A DNA stretch of 64,000 nt from Aequorivita aurantiaca (GCF_030410135.1 NZ_JAUGQQ010000006.1:1-64000), one strand, 5' to 3'. Positions 52,033 to 61,582 are shown, numbered from the stretch's first letter. The notes: generated by a model from the letters alone, not told the origin. Program-made: numbers and translations.

Positions 52033-52851
52033 ATGAAAATAAAATTACCTACGCTGTGGCCGTATTTTACGGTCGCAATTTTCTTAACCCCTGGTATTTT
52101 TCACGCGCAAGTGGGAATAAACACCACCACCCCAAATGGGATCCTGGAAATCAATAGTAGCGTTCACGGAGTTGTACTACCCCGGTTAGCGCTAACCGCT
52201 ACTAATGTTATGGCGCCTGCAATCAATCCACGAGGAGGGACAATTCCGGCTGGTACTACAATTTATAATACAAACTCTACTGCTAACGGAATTAATGATG
52301 TATATCCCGGAATTTATGTATGGGATGGCAATAGGTGGATAAATCAATTCACAAAGAAGGATATACAAATATACAAGCAAGACCCTCTGGGTTATAGGTC
52401 TAAATCTAGCGATGATTATATAGATCTCGGAAACTTGGGAAGTCGGAATTTTACACCGGTTTATTCGGGATGGTACAAAATTGAAGTGAGTATGAACTAT
52501 GGGGCAGGATCACCAAGAACGGTGAGCGGCGATTTTAGAGCGTTGACCCAGGAAGGCAATTTCCGATTTCGATTTGCCGGAGATAACCATGTAATTCCCG
52601 CAAGGGCATATTCCACCCGCTCCGGTAGTAATAGTGGGCAAGATTACTTTTTGATATGGGAGCAACATTCTTTTATTCTTTACAGAAATCTTGTGGCCGG
52701 ACAAAACTATAATTTTAGACTTCAATTTGATCAATTACCGGCGCCAAATTTTGATGGAAATGGGGATACTACTGGCGAATTGGCAGGAGGGGCGGGTTAT
52801 GTTGGTTATGATATTCCATGCTCGGTGGAATTTATATATATAGATGAATAG
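52033..52851 (+). CDS. Secreted protein, tandem paralogue 1
   Basis: A 272-residue protein with a signal peptide (about 1-25, cut after FHA before QVGINT). The mature part begins QVGINTTTPNGILEINSS, a form shared by many secreted Bacteroidota fibre-like proteins; a conserved VYPGIYVWDGNRWINQF block follows. The C-terminal half (YSGWYKIEVSMNYGAGSPR, HSFILYRNLVAGQNYNFRLQ) has the strand pattern of a jelly roll such as C1q/TNF, and the protein ends IPCSVEFIYIDE with a conserved Cys. No T9SS tail is recognised. First of three paralogues and the following T9SS gene, in one operon. Confidence 0.82.
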   Translation: MKIKLPTLWPYFTVAIFLTPGIFHAQVGINTTTPNGILEINSSVHGVVLPRLALTATNVMAPAINPRGGTIPAGTTIYNTNSTANGINDVYPGIYVWDGNRWINQFTKKDIQIYKQDPLGYRSKSSDDYIDLGNLGSRNFTPVYSGWYKIEVSMNYGAGSPRTVSGDFRALTQEGNFRFRFAGDNHVIPARAYSTRSGSNSGQDYFLIWEQHSFILYRNLVAGQNYNFRLQFDQLPAPNFDGNGDTTGELAGGAGYVGYDIPCSVEFIYIDE

Positions 52852-52889
52852 ATTACAAATACATAACAACGGAATAAATCAACTAAAAA

Positions 52890-53702
52890 ATGAGGCTCTA
52901 TAAATATTTTTTATTACTGATTTCCAGTACGGCCTTAGGTCAGGTTGGAATAGGAACCAATAACCCAAGAGGTGCACTCGATATAAATAGTTCAAATTCG
53001 GGAGTTGTATATCCAGTGGTTGCCCTTACAGCTACAAACTTACAGGCCCCCGTATTGAATCCCAATACAGGAGCCTTGGTACCCGGAACAGTTGTATTTA
53101 ATAATAATTTGAATAATTCCGGAACGCAGAGTGTTTATCCCGGCACCTATATGTGGAATGGAACAAAGTGGATTCCACAATTCAGTAAACGCCAATCGGA
53201 GATATTCTTTCAATCTTCAACTGTATTAAGATCCGAGTCCGACTTAAATAATCAAGACGTTCCAAATTTAGGCCTGATCGCCAATAAATTTTTTAGAACA
53301 AAATACAATGGATTTTATAGGATAGAGGTTAGGGTGAATTTTGGTGCAGGAAGAATAAATTCCCCCGTAGCGGGCAACGACAATGCAGCCTATCAAGATG
53401 GAACATTTAATTTTTCATTCAATGGAGAAAATCATGCCTTGAATGTTAAATCAATTTCAACCTATGATGAATCCACTGGAACAATAATATTCTATGAAGG
53501 AGTTTGGAAAGAATCGTATTTCGTTATTTATACAGATTTAATTGCGGCCACCGATTACTATTTTAATTTACGATTTACCCAATCCCCGGCTCCTGCCTTT
53601 TTTGATAGTGGAAATTCAGGCGCAGGTAGGGGTTATGTAGGTAAAGACATTCCTTGTTCAATAGAATTTACTTATATAGAAGATTACACACCAGCAAACT
53701 AA
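52890..53702 (+). CDS. Secreted protein, tandem paralogue 2
   Basis: A 270-residue paralogue of the previous protein: signal peptide about 1-17, mature start QVGIGTNNPRGALDINSS, the YPGTYMWNGTKWIPQFSK block, the YNGFYRIEVRVNFGAG strand and the ending DIPCSIEFTYIEDYTPAN. Middle segments differ strongly from paralogue 1, so divergence is old or selected. It starts 38 bp after the first paralogue and ends 8 bp before the third. Function unknown. Confidence 0.82.
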   Translation: MRLYKYFLLLISSTALGQVGIGTNNPRGALDINSSNSGVVYPVVALTATNLQAPVLNPNTGALVPGTVVFNNNLNNSGTQSVYPGTYMWNGTKWIPQFSKRQSEIFFQSSTVLRSESDLNNQDVPNLGLIANKFFRTKYNGFYRIEVRVNFGAGRINSPVAGNDNAAYQDGTFNFSFNGENHALNVKSISTYDESTGTIIFYEGVWKESYFVIYTDLIAATDYYFNLRFTQSPAPAFFDSGNSGAGRGYVGKDIPCSIEFTYIEDYTPAN

Positions 53703-53710
53703 AGCACAAA

Positions 53711-54514
53711 ATGATGAAAAGCATTCGAATGTTTATCCAAGGTAGCGTCTTCTTATGGTTAATTTCCACAACTATAGGTTATGCCCAAATTGGTATTGGT
53801 ACGGCAACACCGGAAGGAATGTTAGATCTTGAAAGTATTAACCAGGGCTTAGTTTTTCCTCGGGTTGCTTTAAATAAAACAAACCAGCAGGCTCCAGTAA
53901 TAAACCCCAACGGAGGAAATCTTGTGGCTGGAACAGTTGTTTATAATACTAGCACAACAAGCACAGGTGATCATGATGTATACCCAGGTGTTTATGCCTA
54001 TAATGGAACCAAATGGATTCCCCAGTTTATTATAGAACATTCGGCATTGTTTGAACAGAACCAATTAGACTTTTTGGTTCCCTTAAATGGTAGTTTTGTA
54101 GATATTCCGGGGTTGGGAAATGGCACATCTTTTACTGCAAAATATACAGGAACATATAGGATTGAGGCCAATTTTAATTTTGGCGCAGGACAAGTAAGAA
54201 ATCCTAGCGGAAGTGAAAGCGTAAGAATGGCTACACAAGAAGGTTATTTCCGTTTCTCATTCAATGGTAGTAATTACGATATATACACTCATTCATATTC
54301 AATTAGGAATAACACTACAAGCCAAAATTTCAATAAATTCCGTCATGATTCATCATTAATTTTATATGTTAATCTTAGAGCCGGGCAAACCTATAATTTT
54401 AGACTACAGATGGACCTCCAAGTATCAAATACAAATGATTACAATAGTAATATATCGGGGGTAGTCGGTATAGGAATACCGTGTAGTGTCGAATTTACAT
54501 ACATTAAAGAATAA
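53711..54514 (+). CDS. Secreted protein, tandem paralogue 3
   Basis: A 267-residue paralogue with a signal peptide to about residue 26 and mature start QIGIGTATPEGMLDLESI. It has the YPGVYAYNGTKWIPQF block, the YTGTYRIEANFNFGAG strand, LRAGQTYNFRLQMDLQ, and ends IPCSVEFTYIKE. The start at 53711 (Met-Met-Lys) was chosen because the longer frame from 53654 overlaps the preceding gene. Followed 35 bp later by the choice-of-anchor B protein gene. Confidence 0.82.
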   Translation: MMKSIRMFIQGSVFLWLISTTIGYAQIGIGTATPEGMLDLESINQGLVFPRVALNKTNQQAPVINPNGGNLVAGTVVYNTSTTSTGDHDVYPGVYAYNGTKWIPQFIIEHSALFEQNQLDFLVPLNGSFVDIPGLGNGTSFTAKYTGTYRIEANFNFGAGQVRNPSGSESVRMATQEGYFRFSFNGSNYDIYTHSYSIRNNTTSQNFNKFRHDSSLILYVNLRAGQTYNFRLQMDLQVSNTNDYNSNISGVVGIGIPCSVEFTYIKE

Positions 54515-54549
54515 AAAAATAAGATTGAAATATTTATTTTAAAAAACCT

Positions 54550-57500
54550 ATGAAAAAAAATCTACTCCTAATTTTAGGAATGTGCTACTTTATCACAATT
54601 GCACAAACCCCCTGTATTAACGGTTTTGCAACGGTGGGTGGTAAAAGCTATCCCTGCAATGGGCTTACTTTACAAAGCTATATTTCCTCCTCCACCATGG
54701 GCGCTAAGGAGTCCCAAGATTCTTGGGGCTGGACTGATCCTCAAAGCGGAAAAGAATATGCAATCATAGCATTGGACAATGGTACTGCTTTCGTTGATAT
54801 TAGCAATCCCACAAGCCCGAAATATCTTGCAAGATTGAATACTCATGTTGGCAGTAGTCTCTGGCGGGATGTGAAAGTTTATAAAAATCATGCCTTTATT
54901 GTAAGCGATGCAAATGGAAACCACGGGATGCAGATTTTTGACCTTAGAAGATTAAGAACGCTTTCAGGTAACCCCGCAATAACATTTACCAAAACCCAAA
55001 CAGACGGGAATTTGTTTTGGGACGGCTCCGGAAGTAATAGAAAAGGTAGCGCTCATAACATTGTTATAAATGAAGCCTCGGGCTATGCATATATTCTTGG
55101 TTCTCCGGGCTTTAATAGTGGGGGGCCAATAGTTGTAAAACTGGACAATAACAATAATGGTATTCCAAACGATCCGGTAATTGTAAAATTATATCCGAGT
55201 CAAGGTTATTGCCACGATGCCGAAGTGGTAATTTATGACGGTCCGGATCCAAATTATCAAGGTCGTGAAATAATGGTTGGAGCTTTCAGTGGGAATAATA
55301 AAGTGAATATTATTGATTTTACCGATAAAACAAATCCTGTTGTCATTTCTTCTATAACCTATTCCAATAAATATTATACACACCAAGGCTGGTTCACTGA
55401 AGACAAAAAGTTCTTCATTGCCGGGGATGAGGTGGACGAGGAAAATATTGGTTTTAATACACGCACTTTAGTTTTCAATGTAGAGGATTTAGACAATCCG
55501 TATTTAGCTTACACCCACTATGGAGCCACCGCGGCAATAGACCACAACGGCTATGTTAGAGGGAACAGATACTATCTTGCCAATTATGCCGCAGGCCTTC
55601 GGATTATGAAAGTTGATGGTCTTTACAATCAAAATCCATCTATGGCAGAAATAAATTATTTTGACTGTTATCCAACTAACAATAGCGCTGCTTTCAACGG
55701 TACGTGGAACGTTTATCCATTTTTTGAAAGTGGTAATATTATAGCCACAGGTTTCGGCAATGGAAATATAGATGGAGATGGAGGTCTGTTCGTTATAAAA
55801 GATCCAAATTATGACAACACTCCGCCAAACGCTAGTTGCCAAAACTACACAGCCACCTTAGATAAAAATACCGGGAGCGTTACCATCACCGCAGCAAATA
55901 TAGATAATGGTTCAAACGATAATTTTGGAATAACAAAAAGAACCATTACCGCAGGACAAACCACTTTTACATGTAAAGATGTGGGGCAAACATTTAATGT
56001 TACTCTTACCGTTGAAGATGATTACGCCAATAAGGCTTCCTGTACTGCAACAGTTACCGTGGTGGCGCCCACAACACGTTATATAAGCGGCGCTTGGAAC
56101 AACGGCACCCCGGGGCCAGGATCCAATGCCCGCATCAGCCAAAATTACAACACGGCCACCAAAGGAAATATTGACGCCTGTTCCTGTGAGATAGATGCGA
56201 ACAGAACTCTTACCGTTGCAGCCGAAGACTATTTAAGTGTAACAAAAAATATTGCAGTAAACGGCAATCTTATAGTCGAACATCAAGGTAGCGTGGTACA
56301 GACCTATAATACCGCGCAAGTATCCAATAACGGAGTCATAAATGTAAATTACACTACCCCCTATATGGTGCCAAGGGTGTTTATTGTTGCAGGAAGTCCG
56401 ATGACAACTGAAACTCGTGATGGTGCCTTCGGAAATTCCTATATGTTCCTAAACCACTTAACAGAAAATTTTCTTCCGAATCCCGACGTCGCCGCTCAGT
56501 TTCCGAGTGCTGAAAACTTTGCCGATGACAATTATGACAACTGGACGAGCTATACCGGAAGTATAAATCCGGGCGAAGGTTATATCGCTCGTCCCCAATT
56601 AAATGGAAATGATGGCAACAAAACCTACGACATGACATTTGAACTAGGCACTTTAAATACGGGAAATATTGATTTCAACGTAATTTATAACGGAAATAGA
56701 AACAGTAGTCCGAATGTTTTGGCAAATCCTTATGCTTCCGCTATTAGTGCAGTCGATTTTATCAATGCGAATTCCATGGTTGATGAGGTGTATTTTTGGA
56801 ATCCAAACACGCCCCCAAGTCCCTTGTTGCCAGGTGCATATACTATGAATTTTAGTATGGAAGATATTTCAATGTACAACCTTTTGGGCGGAACTCCCGC
56901 GCCATCTGATCCCACTCAAACCGAACCTAGCGGGTATATTTCAACGGGGCAAGGTTTCGGAATAAAAGCAACCGCAGCAGGAGTTGCCGCATTTTCTAAC
57001 AGCATGAGAGTAACCGGAAATAATAATACTGCAACCCGTCCGATGGTAGATGGCAATAACAGAATTTGGATCCAGGTAAAAAACGAACAATACCAAATGC
57101 AAAATAATACCCTAATAGGATTTTCTCAACTAGCTACCTCAGGGATGGATCAAGGTTATGACAGCCGTAGATTAGCAACAGTGCTTTCCCTTTACACACA
57201 TTTTGAAGACGGAAGCAAGGAATTGGGTATCCAAAGCCGTGAGACTTTTCAGGATGGTGCAAAAGTGCTCATGGGATTCTCCAGCTTATTGGACGAAAAT
57301 CTCGAATACGCAATATCAATCAAAGATATGCAAGGTCCAGCATTTAGTGATGTTACCGTTTTCTTAGTTGATAATGAACTCGACATAACAACTAATCTAT
57401 CACAACAAAATTATATCTTCAAAGTAGGAAAAGGAACTTACAACAACCGATTTACGGTGCTTTTTAGAAGTAACGAAATTTTGGGTGACGTTGCTACGGC

Positions 57501-57738
57501 ATTGGATAAAGTGGCTATATTTCCTAATCCCGCAAATAATTTTCTAAATATAGTTTCGCCGGAGGCCCATTTAAGCGGCGTGGAAATTTATGACCTTAGC
57601 GGACGACGATTAAAACATCTCAATATATCAAACAATTCAAATTTCAGGGTGGATATAAGCACTTTACAAAGCGCCATTTACTTCGTGAAAATTAGCACGG
57701 ATTTTGGTTCCGTTACTAAACAGATAATCAAACAATAA
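54550..57738 (+). CDS. Choice-of-anchor B (LVIVD-like) T9SS type A protein
   Basis: A 1062-residue secreted protein. Signal peptide about 1-19 (cut before QTPCING). The first ~430 residues match the choice-of-anchor B family: GKEYAIIALDNGTAFVDISNPTSPKYLARL, WRDVKVYKNHAFIVSDANGNHGMQIFDL and the ENIGFNTRTLVFNVEDLDNPYLAYT repeat, i.e. LVIVD-like propeller blades. An HYR-like beta module (GTFNVTLTVEDDYANKASC type) follows, then a long Asn-rich part and a type A T9SS tail (IFPNPANNFLNIVSPEAH, ending ITKQIIKQ-like). It ends with a strong terminator, closing an operon with the three paralogues. Confidence 0.88.
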   Translation: MKKNLLLILGMCYFITIAQTPCINGFATVGGKSYPCNGLTLQSYISSSTMGAKESQDSWGWTDPQSGKEYAIIALDNGTAFVDISNPTSPKYLARLNTHVGSSLWRDVKVYKNHAFIVSDANGNHGMQIFDLRRLRTLSGNPAITFTKTQTDGNLFWDGSGSNRKGSAHNIVINEASGYAYILGSPGFNSGGPIVVKLDNNNNGIPNDPVIVKLYPSQGYCHDAEVVIYDGPDPNYQGREIMVGAFSGNNKVNIIDFTDKTNPVVISSITYSNKYYTHQGWFTEDKKFFIAGDEVDEENIGFNTRTLVFNVEDLDNPYLAYTHYGATAAIDHNGYVRGNRYYLANYAAGLRIMKVDGLYNQNPSMAEINYFDCYPTNNSAAFNGTWNVYPFFESGNIIATGFGNGNIDGDGGLFVIKDPNYDNTPPNASCQNYTATLDKNTGSVTITAANIDNGSNDNFGITKRTITAGQTTFTCKDVGQTFNVTLTVEDDYANKASCTATVTVVAPTTRYISGAWNNGTPGPGSNARISQNYNTATKGNIDACSCEIDANRTLTVAAEDYLSVTKNIAVNGNLIVEHQGSVVQTYNTAQVSNNGVINVNYTTPYMVPRVFIVAGSPMTTETRDGAFGNSYMFLNHLTENFLPNPDVAAQFPSAENFADDNYDNWTSYTGSINPGEGYIARPQLNGNDGNKTYDMTFELGTLNTGNIDFNVIYNGNRNSSPNVLANPYASAISAVDFINANSMVDEVYFWNPNTPPSPLLPGAYTMNFSMEDISMYNLLGGTPAPSDPTQTEPSGYISTGQGFGIKATAAGVAAFSNSMRVTGNNNTATRPMVDGNNRIWIQVKNEQYQMQNNTLIGFSQLATSGMDQGYDSRRLATVLSLYTHFEDGSKELGIQSRETFQDGAKVLMGFSSLLDENLEYAISIKDMQGPAFSDVTVFLVDNELDITTNLSQQNYIFKVGKGTYNNRFTVLFRSNEILGDVATALDKVAIFPNPANNFLNIVSPEAHLSGVEIYDLSGRRLKHLNISNNSNFRVDISTLQSAIYFVKISTDFGSVTKQIIKQ

Positions 57739-57770
57739 TTCCCCACAATCAATTCTAGCTTAACCTTAGA

Positions 57771-57798
57771 AAGACCGCTTTCCAGCGGTCTTTTTTTA
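57771..57798 (+). terminator. Terminator of the tandem paralogue operon
   Basis: AAGACCGCT (57771-57779) pairs with AGCGGTCTT (57784-57792), 4-nt loop, followed by T's. Confidence 0.9.
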
Positions 57799-57924
57799 TT
57801 CTTCAAAAGTTACTGCTGAAGCAATGTTCGATAATAGAAAAATGCCAACGGCAATAGGTTACTCGTCATTTTTTACATTACTTATATAATAAAAAAGGAG
57901 CATAAATTAGTCGTAATCAGAAAA

Positions 57925-58620
57925 CTATCTTCGAAAACCGGTCAATTCTACATAATTCTCTAAATTTCCATCTTTATAGTTCTCAATTTTTACGGTGCCC
58001 ACTCCTCTGGCAACCCAGTGTTTTTGTGTAGTTGTGGAAGGGGGAATCATATTTGGATCCATGCGGAGATGGGTCGTAGATTCAATAAGAAAGCATTCAA
58101 AATTTCCTGCGAGCGTTTCCACATTTTCTTTTGCTGTTACTTTTCTGCCATAGGTTTGCGACGATAGATTTATTTCCATTCCACTAACGGTTGCGAAGAC
58201 CTCGAAATAAGAATCGGATAATTCATCGCCTAGCTGTAAGTTATATGGAAGCTCCAGCGCACTTTTTTCTATTCTTCCATTATATTCATTTATAAATTGG
58301 TCAATCATTCCAGGAGGCATATTTTCTGATGGATCCATATATGTTACATCCCCATTGCATTTTACTTCCATTGTGGTATTATATATAGAGCCGGTGCTTA
58401 CTAAGTTCCCAACTAATTCAACTTGGGCATTTACGCTTCCGCTGGCAGTACTTACATTGGTTACGGTTGCGTCCACAATTGTTTCCAAGGTTCCGTCACC
58501 TTTATAGTTTGAGTGTTGAAACTTTACTCCCAGTTCCATGGGGAACATTGCTGTGCAGGTTTGTGAAACAGCGACTACCGAGATAAATGCTACCATTACT
58601 ACTGAAATAAATGCTTTCAT
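57925..58620 (-). CDS. DUF3108-like exported protein, paralogue A
   Basis: A 231-residue exported protein; signal peptide about 1-20 from MKAFISVVMVAF (start at 58620; an upstream ATG at 58653 would precede it without a good signal peptide). The mature part, MFPMELGVKFQHSNYKGDGTLE and AKENVETLAGNFECFLIESTT, matches the other exported protein in this cluster (FPFSEGAKFQITTY; TTPAGTFECFVITY), with a paired HWVARGVGTVKIENY/QWIAEKVGMVKSENY segment at the end. The pattern suggests the DUF3108/TapB-like fold, but that is by eye. Function unknown. Confidence 0.78.
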   Translation of the reverse strand: MKAFISVVMVAFISVVAVSQTCTAMFPMELGVKFQHSNYKGDGTLETIVDATVTNVSTASGSVNAQVELVGNLVSTGSIYNTTMEVKCNGDVTYMDPSENMPPGMIDQFINEYNGRIEKSALELPYNLQLGDELSDSYFEVFATVSGMEINLSSQTYGRKVTAKENVETLAGNFECFLIESTTHLRMDPNMIPPSTTTQKHWVARGVGTVKIENYKDGNLENYVELTGFRR

Positions 58621-58682
58621 GTTTATTTGTTTAGTTTTATTATCGAACACCAATGTGACTAATTATAAAATGAAAGGTAATA

Positions 58683-59369
58683 TCAATTGCTGAATTTAGT
58701 CAACAGGCTGGTGCTTATAACATTGCCTTTTTTATCGTAATTTTCAGATTTTACCATTCCCACTTTTTCCGCGATCCATTGTTTTGCGGTTGATTGTTCC
58801 TTCATTCCCATTTTTAGATCCATGATGTAGGTAATTACGAAACATTCAAAAGTTCCGGCGGGCGTAGTTACGGTTTCTGTGCCCATTACTTTTCTTTCTG
58901 TCATTGCCATTTCCATATGCATCTTGATGCCACCCATGTCTATTTTCATATCCATATTTGCATCTTTAAGCGTTTGGCCCATAGCAAGTGTGTTTGGCCA
59001 TTCAACATCAGTTCCGTTTATGGTATATTCCATATTGCCGAACTGCTGAAAAATTTGAGGATTCATTAGGGATTTTCCTTCTATGGCAATTTTATTCCCA
59101 CCGCAAATAACGTTATATGACGTTTGTACGATTTCCTTTCCCCTGTCATCACTGATTATGGCATTTACGGTTCCAATTTTATCGGAACCTACATTTTTGA
59201 TATCCAAAACCGTATAGTCAATTACACCACTAACCCGATCTTTTTTATCATATGTAGTAATTTGGAATTTGGCACCCTCAGAAAAAGGATAATATTTTCC
59301 GCAATCGTTCTGTGCTACTACACCCGATGCAACGAGGTGTAAGAGAAAAATGGTGATTAATTTTTTCAT
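58683..59369 (-). CDS. DUF3108-like exported protein, paralogue B
   Basis: A 228-residue relative of the downstream gene, with a signal peptide MKKLITIFLLHLVASGVVAQ (start 59369, after which Asn-Asp-Cys follows). Met-rich middle (DMKIDMGGIKMHMEMAMTE) is striking and could reflect metal or redox sensitivity. It starts just 30 bp after the stop of the lipoprotein gene upstream. The pair A/B are probably an old duplication; role unknown. Confidence 0.78.
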   Translation of the reverse strand: MKKLITIFLLHLVASGVVAQNDCGKYYPFSEGAKFQITTYDKKDRVSGVIDYTVLDIKNVGSDKIGTVNAIISDDRGKEIVQTSYNVICGGNKIAIEGKSLMNPQIFQQFGNMEYTINGTDVEWPNTLAMGQTLKDANMDMKIDMGGIKMHMEMAMTERKVMGTETVTTPAGTFECFVITYIMDLKMGMKEQSTAKQWIAEKVGMVKSENYDKKGNVISTSLLTKFSN

Positions 59370-59399
59370 GGTATTCAATATTTTAATGTTTAATATCAT

Positions 59400-60119
59400 T
59401 TATTGATAGGAATAATTAACTGTTACTGACGGTTCTGCGGGTTCGAAAATTATTTGGTTGGAACCTACCAATCCATTTTCGTTTTCCACTGGGATACATA
59501 TAATACTTGGCACCAAAAAATAATTTGAAATATGTACAAGTGCATCCTCTGAATAAATATAGAGTTCATACAAGTTCAGCAAATAAAAAACCCTATCAAC
59601 GTTCACATTTCTGAAAGGTCCTCCAATGGTCGTATTTGAGGTAAAGATGCAGGCATATGAACTATTGGAAATTTCCTTAATTTGATTTTCCTCACTGAAA
59701 TACAGATTGAGTTCGCCGTCAATATTTGTTTCAAAACCCGTGGGCGTTTCGGTAACAGTTATAATGTAGGCACCAACGTCAAGGTTCACTATCTTTCCTT
59801 CAGCATTATAATTTATGACGGCTTCTTCAGTATAGGTAGGGGTGATACGTGTCAATTTTTTTAATTTATTTCCAACGTTATATTCATACATTTCCGTAGT
59901 TATTCCTGCCGTAAAGGTCTTGACGATCTTTGTGATTTGGTTTATATCGTTATATTCAAATTCGTATGAACCCGATTCCCCAGCACCCGTGGTGAAATTA
60001 ATGGCTATGGGTATCGGACTTATTTCCAATTCCTCTGGCGGGTTGCTGTCATCGTCTTTATTGCAACCCATTGTGCCAAGAATAATGAGAATGGATAGAA
60101 TTAATTTTGTTGTTTTCAT
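59400..60119 (-). CDS. Lipoprotein, unknown function, beta-strand repeats
   Basis: A 239-residue lipoprotein: MKTTKLILSILIILGTMGC gives lipidated Cys19. The mature chain has YD/RHS-like short strand repeats (YEFEYNDINQITKIVKTF, MYEYNVGNKLKKLTRI, INYNAEGKIVNLDV), resembling DUF4595-like lipoproteins. The ending is VTVNYSYQ. It starts 10 bp after the OmpA-family gene stop, so the cluster 61428 to 57925 may be one transcript. Function unknown. Confidence 0.75.
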   Translation of the reverse strand: MKTTKLILSILIILGTMGCNKDDDSNPPEELEISPIPIAINFTTGAGESGSYEFEYNDINQITKIVKTFTAGITTEMYEYNVGNKLKKLTRITPTYTEEAVINYNAEGKIVNLDVGAYIITVTETPTGFETNIDGELNLYFSEENQIKEISNSSYACIFTSNTTIGGPFRNVNVDRVFYLLNLYELYIYSEDALVHISNYFLVPSIICIPVENENGLVGSNQIIFEPAEPSVTVNYSYQ

Positions 60120-60129
60120 CTTTATTTTT

Positions 60130-61428
60130 TTAAAGTTTAATAAATTCTACTCTTCGGTTTTGCTCTTTTCCCGAAGTACTATTATTGTCCGCAACTGGGT
60201 TTGCTTCTCCCTTACCGTCGGTTTGAATTCTTCCCATGTCTATTCCATATTGATTTACAAGCGCCGCCCGGACAGATTTTGCGCGTTCCTGTGAAAGTTT
60301 TTGGTTGCTATCCGCACTGCCCTCGGCATCGGTGTGGCCGATGATCATAATGCGCATATCCGGCACGCTTTGCATTGCTTCGCCTACTTCTTTTAGAATA
60401 GCTTCACTACCGCTTTTTATGGTGGCCGAACCTGTGTTGAAAAGAATAGCATTGGTGGAAAGCTTGCCCTCTGTAACCAATTTGCTGCGATTGTCTTGGC
60501 TGCTTTTTGCCATTCTGAAATTGCTGATATGTATTTCATCAAGGGCTCGGTCATCTCTTAAACCTCTTGTGCCTATTTTAAAACTCGTAATCCCTTCTGG
60601 CACTAGTCTTGGCACATCCACAATTTTATTGTCATTGAGCCAAACGCGCATCCGGGTTTTATTAATGGCAATGGAAACTCTTGATTTTCCATTGATGGTA
60701 TTTCTGTAATCTTTTCCTATTTGATTTCTAAATTCCCGTTTCCCGTCCACTACTTTTTCTAAAGCACCTATATTTCCTATAAATTGGCAGGGCGTCAACT
60801 CGACCATACTCCAATTTCTGCCTTTTTCATATTTGTTATTATCAGAAAGAAACAATGTAACCATTGCTTGTGAGCTGGTTTTGTTATCAATTCCCGTAGT
60901 TAAAAGATCAAATTCTATAGTATAATTTTCTGGAAGATTGTGTGCTGTAATTGGAATAAACATGGAATTATTGGCAAGTCGGAACCATTTTTCACCATTT
61001 ACCGTTACAATTTCACCACTTCCGTTTGTATCCCATTTTGCGGGAAAATCACCATCGTTATCTCTTGAAAAATTATCCTCAAATATGGCTACGTTACCCG
61101 GTTCAAAATCAAAATTGGAATATACGCTGGGGGTATTCTGCGAATTGGTTCCTGGATTGGCTGTTTCCGTATTTTCTGAGCCGCCTATTATAAAGCCGTT
61201 GTCGTTTTTATCTTTTTTGCGATTTTTTTTCTGTTCCTTTTTTGATTTCTTCGGCGCATCAACAATAGTGTCCAACACTCGATCGGTGCTTTTTGTGGTT
61301 TCTTTTTCTACGCGTCTTTCCACAGTGCGTTCCACTGCGTTTGTGGCTCTTTCTCCCAACTTCTCTAGAAATTGTGCTTGGCATAAACCGGCCATTCCTA
61401 ACATTATAACTGTTAAAATTGTTTTCAT
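60130..61428 (-). CDS. OmpA-family outer-membrane protein
   Basis: A 432-residue protein with a signal peptide (1-19) followed by a charged coiled-coil-like stretch (ATNAVERTVERRVEKETTKSTD) and a KKSKKEQKKNRKK basic linker. The middle has a lectin-like or LamG-like beta region (NVAIFEDNFSRDNDGDFPAKWDTNG and INGKSRVSIAINKTRMRVWLNDNKIVDV). The last ~110 residues are the OmpA peptidoglycan-binding domain (FNTGSATIKSGSEAILKEV, IIGHTDAEGSADSNQKLSQERAKSVRAAL and the NRRVEF end). It would link the outer membrane to the cell wall. Likely first in a transcript with the lipoprotein and the DUF3108-like genes. Confidence 0.87.
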   Translation of the reverse strand: MKTILTVIMLGMAGLCQAQFLEKLGERATNAVERTVERRVEKETTKSTDRVLDTIVDAPKKSKKEQKKNRKKDKNDNGFIIGGSENTETANPGTNSQNTPSVYSNFDFEPGNVAIFEDNFSRDNDGDFPAKWDTNGSGEIVTVNGEKWFRLANNSMFIPITAHNLPENYTIEFDLLTTGIDNKTSSQAMVTLFLSDNNKYEKGRNWSMVELTPCQFIGNIGALEKVVDGKREFRNQIGKDYRNTINGKSRVSIAINKTRMRVWLNDNKIVDVPRLVPEGITSFKIGTRGLRDDRALDEIHISNFRMAKSSQDNRSKLVTEGKLSTNAILFNTGSATIKSGSEAILKEVGEAMQSVPDMRIMIIGHTDAEGSADSNQKLSQERAKSVRAALVNQYGIDMGRIQTDGKGEANPVADNNSTSGKEQNRRVEFIKL

Positions 61429-61432
61429 CTAT

Positions 61433-61582
61433 TTATTTTTTAAAGGTTACTTCTTTTATCACTTTATTATTGAGCATTATTTTTAGAGTATATATTCCCT
61501 TTGCCAGATTATTGATGTTCAAATAAATCTGCTTTCCCGGTACAATCCCCAGGCTACCGGAATATTGTTTTCTTTTATTCAT
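61433..61582 (-). pseudogene. Orphan T9SS type A tail-like fragment (49 codons)
   Basis: A short open frame reading MNKRKQYSGSLGIVPGKQIY, then LNINNLAKGIYTLKIMLNNKVIKEVTFKK. The last 30 residues look like the end of a T9SS type A sorting domain (IYTLKI and EVTFKK). The upstream frame stops 30 nt before this ATG, so no body is attached. It may be the remnant of a secreted protein, or a small stand-alone protein. It lies 4 bp before the OmpA gene start. Confidence 0.55.

Noticed and set aside
53654-53710. Longer start for the third tandem paralogue
   Set aside because: It overlaps the second paralogue; ATG at 53711 gives a good signal peptide.
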